Positions 1 to 9,197 of a DNA stretch of 64,000 nt are shown one piece after another (position 1 is the stretch's first letter; the number at the start of each line of letters is the position of its first letter). A program made the position numbers and the translations under genes. The DNA is from JBBRNH01 sp038230415. GTDB lineage: Bacteria > Bacteroidota > Bacteroidia > Cytophagales > Spirosomataceae. The stretch lies in NCBI GenBank assembly GCA_038230415.1, contig JBBRNH010000004.1, forward strand, positions 1-64,000. Direction: 5' to 3'. The notes beneath the pieces are model-generated. The model did no database searches. It was not told the origin of the DNA and was given only the letters and a program-made list of their open reading frames with translations.

Positions 1-3000
1 AAGCCGCCCGGATTGGGTTTCCGGTGATGGTGAAGGCCGCAGCCGGGGGCGGTGGGCGCGGGATGCGGGTGGTGAGAAATCCCGACGATTTTGAAAAATC
101 ATTTACCGAAGCCAAAAACGAAGCCAGAAATGCGTTTGGTGACGACACGATTTTCCTGGAAAAATTCGTCGAAAGTCCCAAACATATTGAGGTGCAACTG
201 CTTGGCGATCAGCACGGTAACTTGGTTCACCTCTATGAACGCGACTGCTCGGTGCAACGGCGGTTTCAGAAAGTGGTAGAGGTGGCCCCGTCGTTTGGGC
301 TGAAACAGGAAACCCGCCAGAAACTGTATGATTACGCCATTAAAATTGGGAAAGCGGCTAATTACTACAACGCCGGCACGGTGGAGTTTTTGGTGGACGA
401 AGCCGAGAACATCTTTTTTATTGAGGTAAACCCCCGGATTCAGGTTGAGCATACAATTACCGAAGAAGTCACCGGCATTGATATTGTCCGAACGCAACTG
501 CTGATTGCGATGGGCTATAAACTCGCCGACAACAACATTTATATCAACCATCAGGACGACGTGCCGCTCAACGGCTACGCCATTCAGTGCCGCATCACCA
601 CCGAAGACCCCGGTAACGGATTCAAGCCTGATTTTGGCACCATCACCGCCTATCGCAACGCTGCCGGGTTTGGCATCCGGCTCGACGAAGGCAGCAGCTA
701 CGCCGGAATGAAAATTTCGCCCTATTTCGATTCGATGATTGTGAAGGTGTCGGCGCGGGGCCGGACGCTGAAAGGAGCCACCCAGCGGCTGCTGCGGGCG
801 TTGGTCGAGTTCAGGATTCGGGGCGTGAAAACCAACATCTCATTTTTGATGAACGTGATTGCCCACCCGGTTTTTCAACGGGGCGACGCGCGGGTGTCGT
901 TCATCGAAACCCACCCAGAACTCTTCAACCTCCGCCCGCCCGGCGACCGTTCGACCCGCGCCCTGAACTACCTGGCCGAGGTAATCGTGAATGGCAATCC
1001 CGAAGTCAAGAAACGCGACCCGGATAAGGTATTCAGAACGCCGGTTGTGCCGGTTTTCGATCCGTATAGCCCGTATCCATCGGGCAACCGAAACCGATTG
1101 AAAGACCTGGGCCGCGACGAGTTCGTGCGCTGGATAACGGCTCAGAAATCAGTGCTTTACACCGATACTACCTTCCGCGACGGCCATCAGTCGCTGCTGG
1201 CAACGCGGGTCAGAACGCAGGATATGCTGCGCGTGGCCGAGGGGTTCGCCAAAGCCCACCCCGAACTGTTTTCGATGGAAGTCTGGGGCGGGGCCACGTT
1301 TGATGTCTCTATGCGGTTTTTGCAGGAATCACCCTGGAAACGGCTCGCGGCCCTGCGCGAAGCCATGCCCAATATGCTCTTGCAGATGCTGTTCAGAGGG
1401 TCAAACGCGGTAGGGTATTCGGCCTACCCCGATAATCTGATCGAGAAATTTGTGGAGAAATCGTGGGAAACGGGCATTGACGTGTTCCGTATTTTCGACT
1501 CGCTCAACTGGGTCGAGGCCATGAAAGTCAGCATCCGGGCCGTTCGGGAGCGCACCGACGCGCTGGCCGAAGCCGCGATATGTTACACCGGAGACATTAC
1601 GCACCGTCACCACCCCCCAACCCCCTCCTTAAAACAAGGAGGGGGAGAAAAATACACGCTTGATTATTACCTCGACCTGGCCCGGCAACTCGAAGACGAA
1701 GGGGCGCACCTGCTCTGTATCAAAGACATGGCCGGTTTATTAAAACCGCTGGCCGCGCAAACGCTCGTTACCGAACTCAAAAAAGCGGTGTCAATTCCGG
1801 TGCATCTCCACACCCACGACACCGCCGGGATTCAGGCCGCGACGTATCTGACGGCCATCAACGCCGGGGTCGACGTGGTGGATTGCGCCCTCGGTGCGCT
1901 GTCGGGCCTGACTTCACAGCCGAATTTTAACTCGGTGGTTGCCATGATGCAGGGCCACGACCGCGAATGTCCGGTTGATTTACGGTCGCTGAATGCCTAT
2001 TCAAACTACTGGGAGGACGTTCGGGAGTATTACTACCCGTTTGAAAGCGGCATGAAAGCGGGCAGTGCCGAAGTCTATGAAAACGAGATTCCGGGCGGGC
2101 AGTATTCTAACCTCAAACCGCAGGCCATCGCCACCGGACTCGGCGATAAATTCGAGACGCTGAAGCATAACTACGTGCTGGTAAACGAGATGTTTGGCAA
2201 TATTGTGAAGGTCACGCCCTCCTCGAAAGTGGTGGGTGATATGGCGATTTTTATGACGGCCAACAACCTCACGCCCGCCGACGTGCTGGAACGGGGCGAA
2301 TCATTGGCGTTCCCGGAGTCGGTGCGCGGGTTTTTCCGGGGCGATTTAGGCCAACCCTACGGCGGTTTCCCCGAAGCCCTGCAACGCATCGTGCTGAAAG
2401 GCGAAGCCCCGATCACGGGCCGACCGAACGAACACCTGAAGCCGATTGATTTCGACGCTGATTTTCAGGCGTTTCTGGCGAAATTTCCGCAAGCCGACGG
2501 GTTCCCCGATTACCTGTCGTGGCAGATGTACCCCAAAGTTTACGAAGATTATTACAAGGGCATCGCGCAGTATGGCGACGTGAGCATCATTCCGACCCCG
2601 GCGTTTTTCTACGGCCTGAAACCCGGCGAAGAAATCCTGATTGGCATTGACGAAGGCAAAAATATCCTCGTCCGGTTGCAGTTTGTGTCTGAACCCGACG
2701 CGCTCGGCATGCGAACCATCACCTTTGATTTGAACGGGCAGGGTCGGCAGGTAAAAGTCCGCGACAAAGCCTCGCGGGTGGAACGGGTAGCCAACGCCAA
2801 AGTCGGTAAATCGGGCGAGGCATTGGCGGGCGACGTGGGTTCACCGTTGCAGGGCCGCTTGACGCGAATCTTAGTGAAAGTAGGCGATGTGGTCAAAAAA
2901 AATCAGCCGTTGTTTGTGATCGAGGCCATGAAGATGGAAAGCATCGTGGCCGCGCCCGCGCCGGGAACCGTGAAACAGGTCTTGCTCAAAGAAGGCGCAG

Positions 3001-3038
3001 TGGTGGAGCAGGATGACTGGGTGGTGACGATTGGGTAA
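1..3038 (+). CDS. pyc: Pyruvate carboxylase, 5'-truncated by the window edge
   Basis: Biotin-dependent enzyme that carboxylates pyruvate to oxaloacetate using ATP and bicarbonate, an anaplerotic cytosolic step. The open frame runs in from the left edge (first full codon at base 3), so the GTG at 24 is not a real start; about 130 N-terminal residues are missing by comparison with the usual length of about 1150. Domains in order: biotin carboxylase, with the glycine-rich ATP loop KAAAGGGGRGM at the very start and EVNPRIQVEH; carboxyltransferase, starting at DTTFRDGHQS and including CIKDMAG and HLHTHD; and a C-terminal biotinyl domain with EAMKMES, whose Lys is the codon at 2931. A C-rich palindrome is inserted in frame at 1609-1650. 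One-chain architecture (BC-CT-BCCP) excludes two-subunit acyl-CoA carboxylases. Confidence 0.97.
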   Translation, partial: AARIGFPVMVKAAAGGGGRGMRVVRNPDDFEKSFTEAKNEARNAFGDDTIFLEKFVESPKHIEVQLLGDQHGNLVHLYERDCSVQRRFQKVVEVAPSFGLKQETRQKLYDYAIKIGKAANYYNAGTVEFLVDEAENIFFIEVNPRIQVEHTITEEVTGIDIVRTQLLIAMGYKLADNNIYINHQDDVPLNGYAIQCRITTEDPGNGFKPDFGTITAYRNAAGFGIRLDEGSSYAGMKISPYFDSMIVKVSARGRTLKGATQRLLRALVEFRIRGVKTNISFLMNVIAHPVFQRGDARVSFIETHPELFNLRPPGDRSTRALNYLAEVIVNGNPEVKKRDPDKVFRTPVVPVFDPYSPYPSGNRNRLKDLGRDEFVRWITAQKSVLYTDTTFRDGHQSLLATRVRTQDMLRVAEGFAKAHPELFSMEVWGGATFDVSMRFLQESPWKRLAALREAMPNMLLQMLFRGSNAVGYSAYPDNLIEKFVEKSWETGIDVFRIFDSLNWVEAMKVSIRAVRERTDALAEAAICYTGDITHRHHPPTPSLKQGGGEKYTLDYYLDLARQLEDEGAHLLCIKDMAGLLKPLAAQTLVTELKKAVSIPVHLHTHDTAGIQAATYLTAINAGVDVVDCALGALSGLTSQPNFNSVVAMMQGHDRECPVDLRSLNAYSNYWEDVREYYYPFESGMKAGSAEVYENEIPGGQYSNLKPQAIATGLGDKFETLKHNYVLVNEMFGNIVKVTPSSKVVGDMAIFMTANNLTPADVLERGESLAFPESVRGFFRGDLGQPYGGFPEALQRIVLKGEAPITGRPNEHLKPIDFDADFQAFLAKFPQADGFPDYLSWQMYPKVYEDYYKGIAQYGDVSIIPTPAFFYGLKPGEEILIGIDEGKNILVRLQFVSEPDALGMRTITFDLNGQGRQVKVRDKASRVERVANAKVGKSGEALAGDVGSPLQGRLTRILVKVGDVVKKNQPLFVIEAMKMESIVAAPAPGTVKQVLLKEGAVVEQDDWVVTIG
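1609..1650. repeat. C-rich palindrome inserted in frame in pyc
   Basis: Perfect 10-bp stem CCCCCTCCTT (1621-1630) and AAGGAGGGGG (1636-1645) with a 5-nt AAAAC loop, preceded by another C run. It encodes roughly HHPPTPSLKQGGGE, low-complexity residues that interrupt the carboxyltransferase domain between GDIT and KYTLDYYL, where related enzymes have a short loop. The architecture is that of an intergenic repeat captured inside a gene without breaking the frame. Confidence 0.75.
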
Positions 3039-3067
3039 AAAAGGCGTTACTGCTGTTACGCCGGTTC

Positions 3068-3290
3068 ATAAAATCCCGTAGGGATGACCGATGTTGTAGC
3101 CGGAATGCCGGACCACCCGGATGTCAATCGGGGGTAAAGCGTGTCGCCATAACCGCTAAGTTCCGTAGGAACGGCTCATATAACACAGAATATATCGGTC
3201 GTTCCTAAGGAACTGTTGTTGGTTTTGGCCTTTTTACCCCCGATTGAAATCGGGGGGCTACAACATCGGTCAAGCCTACGGCTTTCTGCA
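3068..3290. repeat. Large imperfect inverted repeat downstream of pyc
   Basis: The 424-base gap between pyc and the methyltransferase gene is mostly one nested palindrome. Outer arms GACCGATGTTGTAGCC (3086-3101) and its exact complement (3256-3271) are 16 bp; inner arms at 3124-3138 and 3233-3247 match over 15 bp; two small self-palindromes, GTTCCGTAGGAAC (3160-3172) and GTTCCTAAGGAAC (3201-3213), lie in the centre. No reading frame of interest is visible. From 3291 to 3425 nothing recognisable is present. It is probably a dispersed non-coding repeat, and its RNA could fold as a long cruciform-like hairpin. Confidence 0.75.
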
Positions 3291-3427
3291 AAATAGCTTG
3301 CGTAACATCAGTAAATTAGTGGTCGTGAATTTGGCGACGTTCAGGGCATTGTTGGATTTGGGTTGACGTAGCATCCCCCACAATAAGGGGCTGATGGCAA
3401 CGGCCCCCGACCTTCGGGCCAACCTAT

Positions 3428-3435
3428 TACTTTTG
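3428..3435 (+). promoter_or_regulatory. Candidate -7 box of the methyltransferase operon
   Basis: TACTTTTG matches the Bacteroidota -7 consensus TAnnTTTG and lies 27 bases before the ATG at 3463, leaving a short leader. No clear -33 TTTG is seen at the expected distance, so this is only a half-supported promoter. Confidence 0.4.
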
Positions 3436-3462
3436 ACGAAATAGACAACACAAAACCGACCT

Positions 3463-4668
3463 ATGGCAAACAGCAACCTGACCAATGCCAAGAATGCTAA
3501 AAATGACGAGTTCTATACCCAATACCACGACATTGAAAAAGAAATAACGGCCTATTTAGACTACAACCCCGACGTTTTTACCGGCAAAACCCTCCTGCTG
3601 CCCTGCGACGACCCCGAATGGAGCAACTTCACCAAATTCTTTGCCCAGAATTTTGAACGCTTCGGCCTTAAAAAACTCATCAGCACCAGCTACGCCCCCG
3701 ATAGCAAAACCTATAAAGACAACTACGCCCCCACGCTGTTTGAAACCCAGAACCCGCAGTTTGACCCCACCAAAACCGTCCTGAACGGAAAGATTTTTAC
3801 GCTTACCCACGATAAATCGGGCGACGGAAAAGTTGACGTAGACGATTTGGAGTGGCATTACCTGACGGGCGATGGCGATTTTAAAAGCAAGGAAATCAAG
3901 GCCCTCCGCAACGAAGCCGACATTATTATTACCAACCCGCCGTTTTCGCTCTTCCGCGAGTTTCTGGCCTGGATTATCGAAGCCGACAAGCAATTTGTCC
4001 TGATTGGCAATCTAAATGCCATCACCTACAAAGAAGTGTTTCGTCCGATTCAAGAAAACAAAATCTGGTTAGGGGCAACAAATTTCAATACGGGTATGTA
4101 TTTTAAGGTTCCCTCCGATTTCATGTATACTGATACATACAAGTTCGAACGCGAAAAAAATGGCGAAAAAGTCAACCGGGTGCCGGGTGTATGCTGGTTC
4201 ACCAACATTGACCACGGTAGGCGGCACCAACCCATGCCGCTGATGACGATGGCCGATAACCTGCGGTTCAGCAAACACAAGGAACTTAAAGGCAAAGAAG
4301 CCTACGACCATTATGACAATTACGATGCCATCGAAGTACCGTTTACCGATGCTATTCCGATTGATTATGAAGCTGTTATGGGCGTGCCGATAACTTTTCT
4401 CGATAAATACTCGCCGGAGCAATTTAAGATTATGGGTTTAACTTCTGGTAGAGATGAATTTGAATGTACGCCTTCAAAGCGATACATAAATCCGATACAG
4501 CATAATCCGAATGGGAGTATCTCGAATGGCAGCAAAGCCAATACTCGTGCTACGCTTAAAATTGACGGGATACCTTCCGATATATTTTACACGGCTGATA
4601 ATGCAGCTACGCCACTTTCCATTGTTTACGCCAGAATTTTAATTAAACACCGGAACCCACTACAATGA
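3463..4668 (+). CDS. Adenine-specific DNA methyltransferase, EcoRI-methylase-like family
   Basis: Predicted SAM-dependent N6-adenine DNA methyltransferase (401 aa). The N-terminus KNDEFYTQYHDIEKE is typical of the family containing M.EcoRI, and the catalytic motif NPPF (residues 158-161, in IIITNPPFSLF) is intact. The last part (about 4430-4650) is AT-richer than the rest. Its stop overlaps the start of the next gene by 4 bases (ATGA at 4665-4668), so the two are translationally coupled. No EcoRI-type endonuclease is nearby; the partner is a DUF262-HNH protein. The family call rests on motif recognition; the target sequence cannot be read from the protein. A solitary methyltransferase is less likely given the coupling. 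Confidence 0.85.
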   Translation: MANSNLTNAKNAKNDEFYTQYHDIEKEITAYLDYNPDVFTGKTLLLPCDDPEWSNFTKFFAQNFERFGLKKLISTSYAPDSKTYKDNYAPTLFETQNPQFDPTKTVLNGKIFTLTHDKSGDGKVDVDDLEWHYLTGDGDFKSKEIKALRNEADIIITNPPFSLFREFLAWIIEADKQFVLIGNLNAITYKEVFRPIQENKIWLGATNFNTGMYFKVPSDFMYTDTYKFEREKNGEKVNRVPGVCWFTNIDHGRRHQPMPLMTMADNLRFSKHKELKGKEAYDHYDNYDAIEVPFTDAIPIDYEAVMGVPITFLDKYSPEQFKIMGLTSGRDEFECTPSKRYINPIQHNPNGSISNGSKANTRATLKIDGIPSDIFYTADNAATPLSIVYARILIKHRNPLQ

Positions 4669-5828
4669 AAACCACACTGCGAACCGACCTGAGCATACAG
4701 GATATTTGCGCGGGTTTTGTATATAACGAACTCGAAGGCAGGGGCTTGTTTGGGCTGGCGGGCCAACTGACCATTCAGCCCGAATACCAGCGCAATTACA
4801 TTTATGCCGATGGCAAACGAGACGTGGCCGTTATCGAGTCTATTCTGAAAGGCTATCCGCTGGGCCTGCTTTATTTTAACAAACTGGCCGATGGCCGCTT
4901 GGAAGTCCTCGACGGGCAGCAGCGCATCACGAGCATCGGGCGGTATGTTACGGGCAAGTTTGCCATCAAAGACAACAACGGCATGGAGCAGTATTTTGGC
5001 GGCATTGCCAAAGACCGGCAGACGCAGATTTTAGACACCAAATTGCTCGTTTATGACTGTGAAGGCACCGAAAGCGAGATAAAAGAATGGTTTCGAACGA
5101 TCAATATTGCGGGCGTTCCGCTCAACGGTCAGGAGTTGCTCAACGCCGTGTATTCGGGGCCGTTTGTGACGCTGGGCAAGGCCGAGTTCAGCAACAGTCA
5201 GAACGCCAACATTCAGAAATGGGGTGTCTACGTGTCGGGGTCGGTCAACCGGCAGGATTTTCTGGAACGGGCCTTGGAGTGGGTCAGCCACGATAACGTG
5301 AGTGACTACATGAGCCGGCATCGGTTCGATACCAACATCGGGGAGCTGAAAACCTACTTCAACAGCGTCATCAACTGGGTATCGGCGGTGTTTACGAACG
5401 TGGAAACCGAAATGCGCGGGCTTGAGTGGGGCCGGTTATACGAAGCCCACCACCACAAACCCTACGACCCGAAGCAGGTAGCGGCTGCGGTAAAAAAACT
5501 GTATGCCGACCCGTATCTGAAGAACAGAAAAGGCGTGTTTGAGTACATTCTGGGTGGCTCGCAGGATACTAAACTGCTGGATGTCAGGGTGTTTGATGAG
5601 GCCACCAAAAAATCGGTTTATACCCGGCAAACCCAGCAGGCCGAGGCAAAAGGCGTGTCGAACTGTTCGCTCTGTGCTATCGGGCATGATGCCAACAAAG
5701 CTAAAATCTGGAAAATCGCCGACATGGATGCCGACCACGTAGCGGCCTGGAGCCGGGGCGGAGCCACCGACAGTAAAAACTGCGAGATGCTTTGCAAAAC
5801 CCACAACCGGGCCAAAGGAAACCGATAA
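4665..5828 (+). CDS. DUF262 (GmrS-like) protein with C-terminal HNH nuclease
   Basis: Predicted nuclease of 387 aa. The N-terminal DUF262/ParB-like domain shows EYQRNYI (40-46) and DGQQR (83-87), the signature shared with GmrSD type IV enzymes and SspE, where this domain binds or hydrolyses nucleotides and senses modified DNA. The C-terminus is a zinc-type HNH: CSLC (334-337), DADH (H358), N372, CEMLC (373-377) and H380. It starts inside the stop codon of the methyltransferase gene, so the pair probably acts together as a restriction-modification or modification-dependent defence unit. Whether it cuts unmethylated or methylated DNA cannot be told from sequence. Confidence 0.85.
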   Translation: MKTTLRTDLSIQDICAGFVYNELEGRGLFGLAGQLTIQPEYQRNYIYADGKRDVAVIESILKGYPLGLLYFNKLADGRLEVLDGQQRITSIGRYVTGKFAIKDNNGMEQYFGGIAKDRQTQILDTKLLVYDCEGTESEIKEWFRTINIAGVPLNGQELLNAVYSGPFVTLGKAEFSNSQNANIQKWGVYVSGSVNRQDFLERALEWVSHDNVSDYMSRHRFDTNIGELKTYFNSVINWVSAVFTNVETEMRGLEWGRLYEAHHHKPYDPKQVAAAVKKLYADPYLKNRKGVFEYILGGSQDTKLLDVRVFDEATKKSVYTRQTQQAEAKGVSNCSLCAIGHDANKAKIWKIADMDADHVAAWSRGGATDSKNCEMLCKTHNRAKGNR

Positions 5829-5893
5829 AAAGCGGTGCCGGGGGTCAGTAATCCCACGCATCGGTGCGTTGTTGCGGTTACTTTTCGTACACA

Positions 5894-8800
5894 CTACACC
5901 GCGTCGGTTGGTTCGGCAACAGGTTCGGGGGCTGGTTTCTGGTTGCCCCGATACCGCTTTCGGTTCACTAAATAAAACATCGAGGGAATCAGCAACGGTG
6001 CGAAAATCAAGGTCGTTGTCAGCCCGCCGATAATCACCGTTGCCAATGGACGCTGCACGTCGGAGCCGATGCCCGACGAAATTGCCGCCGGAACCAGACC
6101 GATAATTGCCACAATCATAATCGCTAAAATGGCCCGGAGTTGCTCCTCGGCGGTTTCCTGCACAACCTGCAAGAGTGGCTTCCCGTTGGCGTTGGCGAGG
6201 TTGCGGTTCAGGGCCGAGACCAACAAAACCCCCGCCATGACCGAGATGCCGAAGATGCTCACAAAGCCCACCCCGCCCGACACGTTGAAGTTATACCCCC
6301 GAATGAGCAACGCGCCGATGCCGCCCGTGAGTGCGAACAAAATGCACGACAGCGTCAGCAGCGTATCCCGAACATTGCCGTAGAGGAAAAACAGAAACAC
6401 AAACACCACCACCACCGTCAGCGGAATCGAGAGGGCCAACTGCCCGCCCGCCCGTTCGAGATTCTCGTACTGCCCGCCGTAGATAATGCTGTATCCCTGC
6501 GACACCTTCACCGTTTTTTTGACTTTCCGGCTGATTTCCTGCACAAAGCCGCCCTGATCGCGGCCCCGGATATTGGTTCTGACCGTCACCATCCGTTTGC
6601 CGTTGATCCGGTAAATGTTGGTCTGCCCGGCCACAAACCGGATGTCGGCTAATTCGCTCATTGGCACCAATGCACCCGTAGCCGACGGAATCTGTAAGGC
6701 ACGAATGGCTTCGATACTGCCCCGGCTTTCGGGCGTAAACCGCACCACAATGTCATACCGTTTGGCTTCGTCATAGACCGTTCCGATGGCGCGGCCCCCA
6801 ATGGCGGCCTCGATCATGGTTTCGATGTCAATCACGTTGATACCGTAGCGGGCGGCCATTGGACGGTTAATGCGGATGGCGAGTTGATCCTGCGGGCCTT
6901 CCTGCTCTACGTTCACCGAAACGGCCCCGTCCATTGGCCGTACCAGCGTAGCAATGCTGTCGGCTTTGGCCCGGAGAATACTTAAATCCGTGCCAACAAC
7001 GGAGATGGCAAGGTCTGCCGCGCTGCCCGTTACGATCTCCATCACCTGATCAATAATGGGCTGGCCCGACGAGAAAAACGCCCCCGGAAATTCGTTCTGC
7101 AACTCGGTTTGAATCTCGCGCACGAGGTCTTTTTTCGAGAGCGTATCCGACCACGTGCCGTAATCGTTCAGGCCGACGAGGATTTCGGTGCGGTCGGTGG
7201 GGAAGGGGTCGGTGCCGTCGTCGTTGCGGCCCGTTTGCGTAATCACGAACCGCACGGGCTTGTGCCGCCCGATGATATCGCGGATACGGGGCGCGAGTTT
7301 GGCGTTTTCCTGAATCGTTACGCCCGATGGCATGAAGGCCCGCATAAAAATGGACCCTTCATCGAGTTCGGGCAGAAACTCGGTACCCAACCGACCGCCG
7401 AACGTAATCAGGCCCAAAACCAGCACCATGCCGCCCACCACCACCGGCCACGCCCTCGGCAGCAGCACCCGGCGCAACAGCCACGCATAACCGCGAGAAA
7501 GCGGATCGAGCAAAAAGTTTTTGTGTTCGGTATGTTTCTCTAAAGCCAGCATCTTGCGGAAGGCGAACGAAATCAGGACCGGAATCAGCGTCAGGGCGCA
7601 GAGCATGGAGCCAATCACGGCAAACGCCAGCGTCAGGGCCATCGGTGAAAATAGCTTGCCTTCAACCCGTTGCATGAGCAGAATGGGCATATAAGCCAGG
7701 ATAATAATCGTGACCGAGAAAAAAATCTCCCGCCCCACCTCTTTCGCCGAGTGCGACGTGAGCGACACGATACCGAGTTTTCGGTCGGTTTTCGAGGCCG
7801 TTCGGTACGTCCGAATCAGGTGTTCGGCCATCACGCAGGCACCGTCCACGATGATGCCGAAATCAATGGCACCGAGCGACAGCAGGTTGGCCGGAATCCC
7901 GGCAAGGCGCATCAGAATAAAGGCAAACAGCAACGAAAACGGAATCGTGACGGCCACCACCAATGCCGCCCGGAAGCTCCCCAAAAACAAAATGAGCAGG
8001 ATAATCACAATCGAAACGCCCTCAAACAGCGTGTGGGCAACGGTTTCGAGCGAGTGGTCTATCAAAAAGCCCCGGTCATACAGCACCCGCAGATGCACAC
8101 CGGGCGGCAGTTCGCGGGCTTCCAGATCAGCAATTTTGGCTTTCAGGAGTGCCAGCACTTCAGACGGGTTTTCGCCCCGGCGGAGCAGCACAATTCCCTC
8201 GGTCGAACCCGTAATGTCGAGCTTTTCGTCGGGAATCTGGTAGCCCAAAATCCCCGATGGCGAGGGCGGGTTTATCTCCACACTGGCAACGTCGCGGACA
8301 AATACCGGAACGCTTTCGTTGGTCGTCAGCACAATGCTGCCGATGTCGTCGGGGGTTTTCAAGGCTCCCAAACCCCGCACGGCGAAGCCCTGCCCCCCGC
8401 GTGAAATGATGCTGCCGCCCGTGTTCTGGTTGTTTTTCTGGACGGCATCAATCACGTCCTGCAAGGTCAGGTCATATTTCCTCAGCAGGCCGGGGTTAGT
8501 CACGATCTGAAACTGCTTGATTGGCCCGCCAAAGGTGGTTACGTCGGCCAGCCCCGGCACCTGCAACAGGTTCGGGATAATCACCCAGTCCTGTAAATCA
8601 CGGAGTTGCATGGGGGTGTAGGTCGTCGGAGCTTCGATCACGTAGCGATAAATTTCGCCCACCGCCGTTGTGAGGGGAGCCAATTCGGGAGCCACACCGT
8701 CGGGCAGTTGGGCCTGCGCCACGCGCTCTAAAACCTGCTGCCGGGCAAAATAATCGGTAACGGACTCGTCGAAATTAAGCTGCACGATAGCCAGCCCAAA

Positions 8801-9061
8801 AATCGTGCGCGAGCGTCGGTCAGTCACGTGCGGCACGTTATTCAGCACCCGTTCGAGCGGAACTGTGACTTGTTGCTCCACCTCTTCGGCGGCCCGCCCG
8901 TCATATTTGGCAATCACGATCACGTTGGTGTCGGCAATGTCGGGGTATGCCTCGATTTTGAGTTGCGAAAAACACCACAGCCCCAGCCCCATCAGGGCCA
9001 CCGCCAAGCCAACCACCACCCACCGGGCGCGGAGCGAAAACTCGATAATGCGTTGAATCAT
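5894..9061 (-). CDS. czcA: CusA/CzcA-family heavy-metal efflux RND pump
   Basis: Inner-membrane proton-driven RND transporter (1055 aa) that exports metal cations through a tripartite complex. Evidence: N-terminal TM helix, EAYPDIADTNV, the TM4 segment DFGIIVDGACVMAEH near residue 405 with the Asp residues expected for proton relay, and TGRNDDGTDPFP, a heavy-metal-exporter signature. Twelve hydrophobic segments fall in the usual two blocks around two large periplasmic loops. Last gene of the operon tolC-czcB-czcA; a 47-bp inverted repeat separates it from czcB. The metal (Cu/Ag or Co/Zn/Cd) is not resolved; the clade looks CzcA-like. Confidence 0.95.
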   Translation of the reverse strand: MIQRIIEFSLRARWVVVGLAVALMGLGLWCFSQLKIEAYPDIADTNVIVIAKYDGRAAEEVEQQVTVPLERVLNNVPHVTDRRSRTIFGLAIVQLNFDESVTDYFARQQVLERVAQAQLPDGVAPELAPLTTAVGEIYRYVIEAPTTYTPMQLRDLQDWVIIPNLLQVPGLADVTTFGGPIKQFQIVTNPGLLRKYDLTLQDVIDAVQKNNQNTGGSIISRGGQGFAVRGLGALKTPDDIGSIVLTTNESVPVFVRDVASVEINPPSPSGILGYQIPDEKLDITGSTEGIVLLRRGENPSEVLALLKAKIADLEARELPPGVHLRVLYDRGFLIDHSLETVAHTLFEGVSIVIILLILFLGSFRAALVVAVTIPFSLLFAFILMRLAGIPANLLSLGAIDFGIIVDGACVMAEHLIRTYRTASKTDRKLGIVSLTSHSAKEVGREIFFSVTIIILAYMPILLMQRVEGKLFSPMALTLAFAVIGSMLCALTLIPVLISFAFRKMLALEKHTEHKNFLLDPLSRGYAWLLRRVLLPRAWPVVVGGMVLVLGLITFGGRLGTEFLPELDEGSIFMRAFMPSGVTIQENAKLAPRIRDIIGRHKPVRFVITQTGRNDDGTDPFPTDRTEILVGLNDYGTWSDTLSKKDLVREIQTELQNEFPGAFFSSGQPIIDQVMEIVTGSAADLAISVVGTDLSILRAKADSIATLVRPMDGAVSVNVEQEGPQDQLAIRINRPMAARYGINVIDIETMIEAAIGGRAIGTVYDEAKRYDIVVRFTPESRGSIEAIRALQIPSATGALVPMSELADIRFVAGQTNIYRINGKRMVTVRTNIRGRDQGGFVQEISRKVKKTVKVSQGYSIIYGGQYENLERAGGQLALSIPLTVVVVFVFLFFLYGNVRDTLLTLSCILFALTGGIGALLIRGYNFNVSGGVGFVSIFGISVMAGVLLVSALNRNLANANGKPLLQVVQETAEEQLRAILAIMIVAIIGLVPAAISSGIGSDVQRPLATVIIGGLTTTLIFAPLLIPSMFYLVNRKRYRGNQKPAPEPVAEPTDAV

Positions 9062-9068
9062 TTTATGG

Positions 9069-9192
9069 AGTGAAGAATGAAGAGTGATGACCGGGCTGCC
9101 GGAGCAGTGAAGAATAACTTGCGTCAGCCTATCTGTCGAAGATTAATTCTTCACTGCTCCGGCAGCCTGGTCATCACTCTTCATTCTTCACT
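9069..9192. repeat. 47-bp inverted repeat filling the czcB-czcA gap
   Basis: Arms 9069-9115 and 9146-9192 are complementary over 47 bp with a single mismatch, around a 30-nt loop. The right arm ends 5 bases from the czcB stop and the left arm begins 7 bases before the czcA start. In mRNA this is a very stable hairpin between two co-transcribed genes. There is no T-run, so it is not a standard terminator; it could block exonucleases or reduce czcA expression. Confidence 0.9.
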
Positions 9193-9197
9193 AAAAT

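Noticed and set aside
7670..8404. Long ORF on the plus strand opposite czcA
   Set aside because: Antisense shadow of a well-supported gene; its residues are His/Arg/Gln-rich low complexity and match no family.
9062..9197. Inverted repeat as an insertion-sequence end pair
   Set aside because: The span between the arms is only 30 bases and has no transposase frame, so it is a hairpin repeat, not an insertion sequence.
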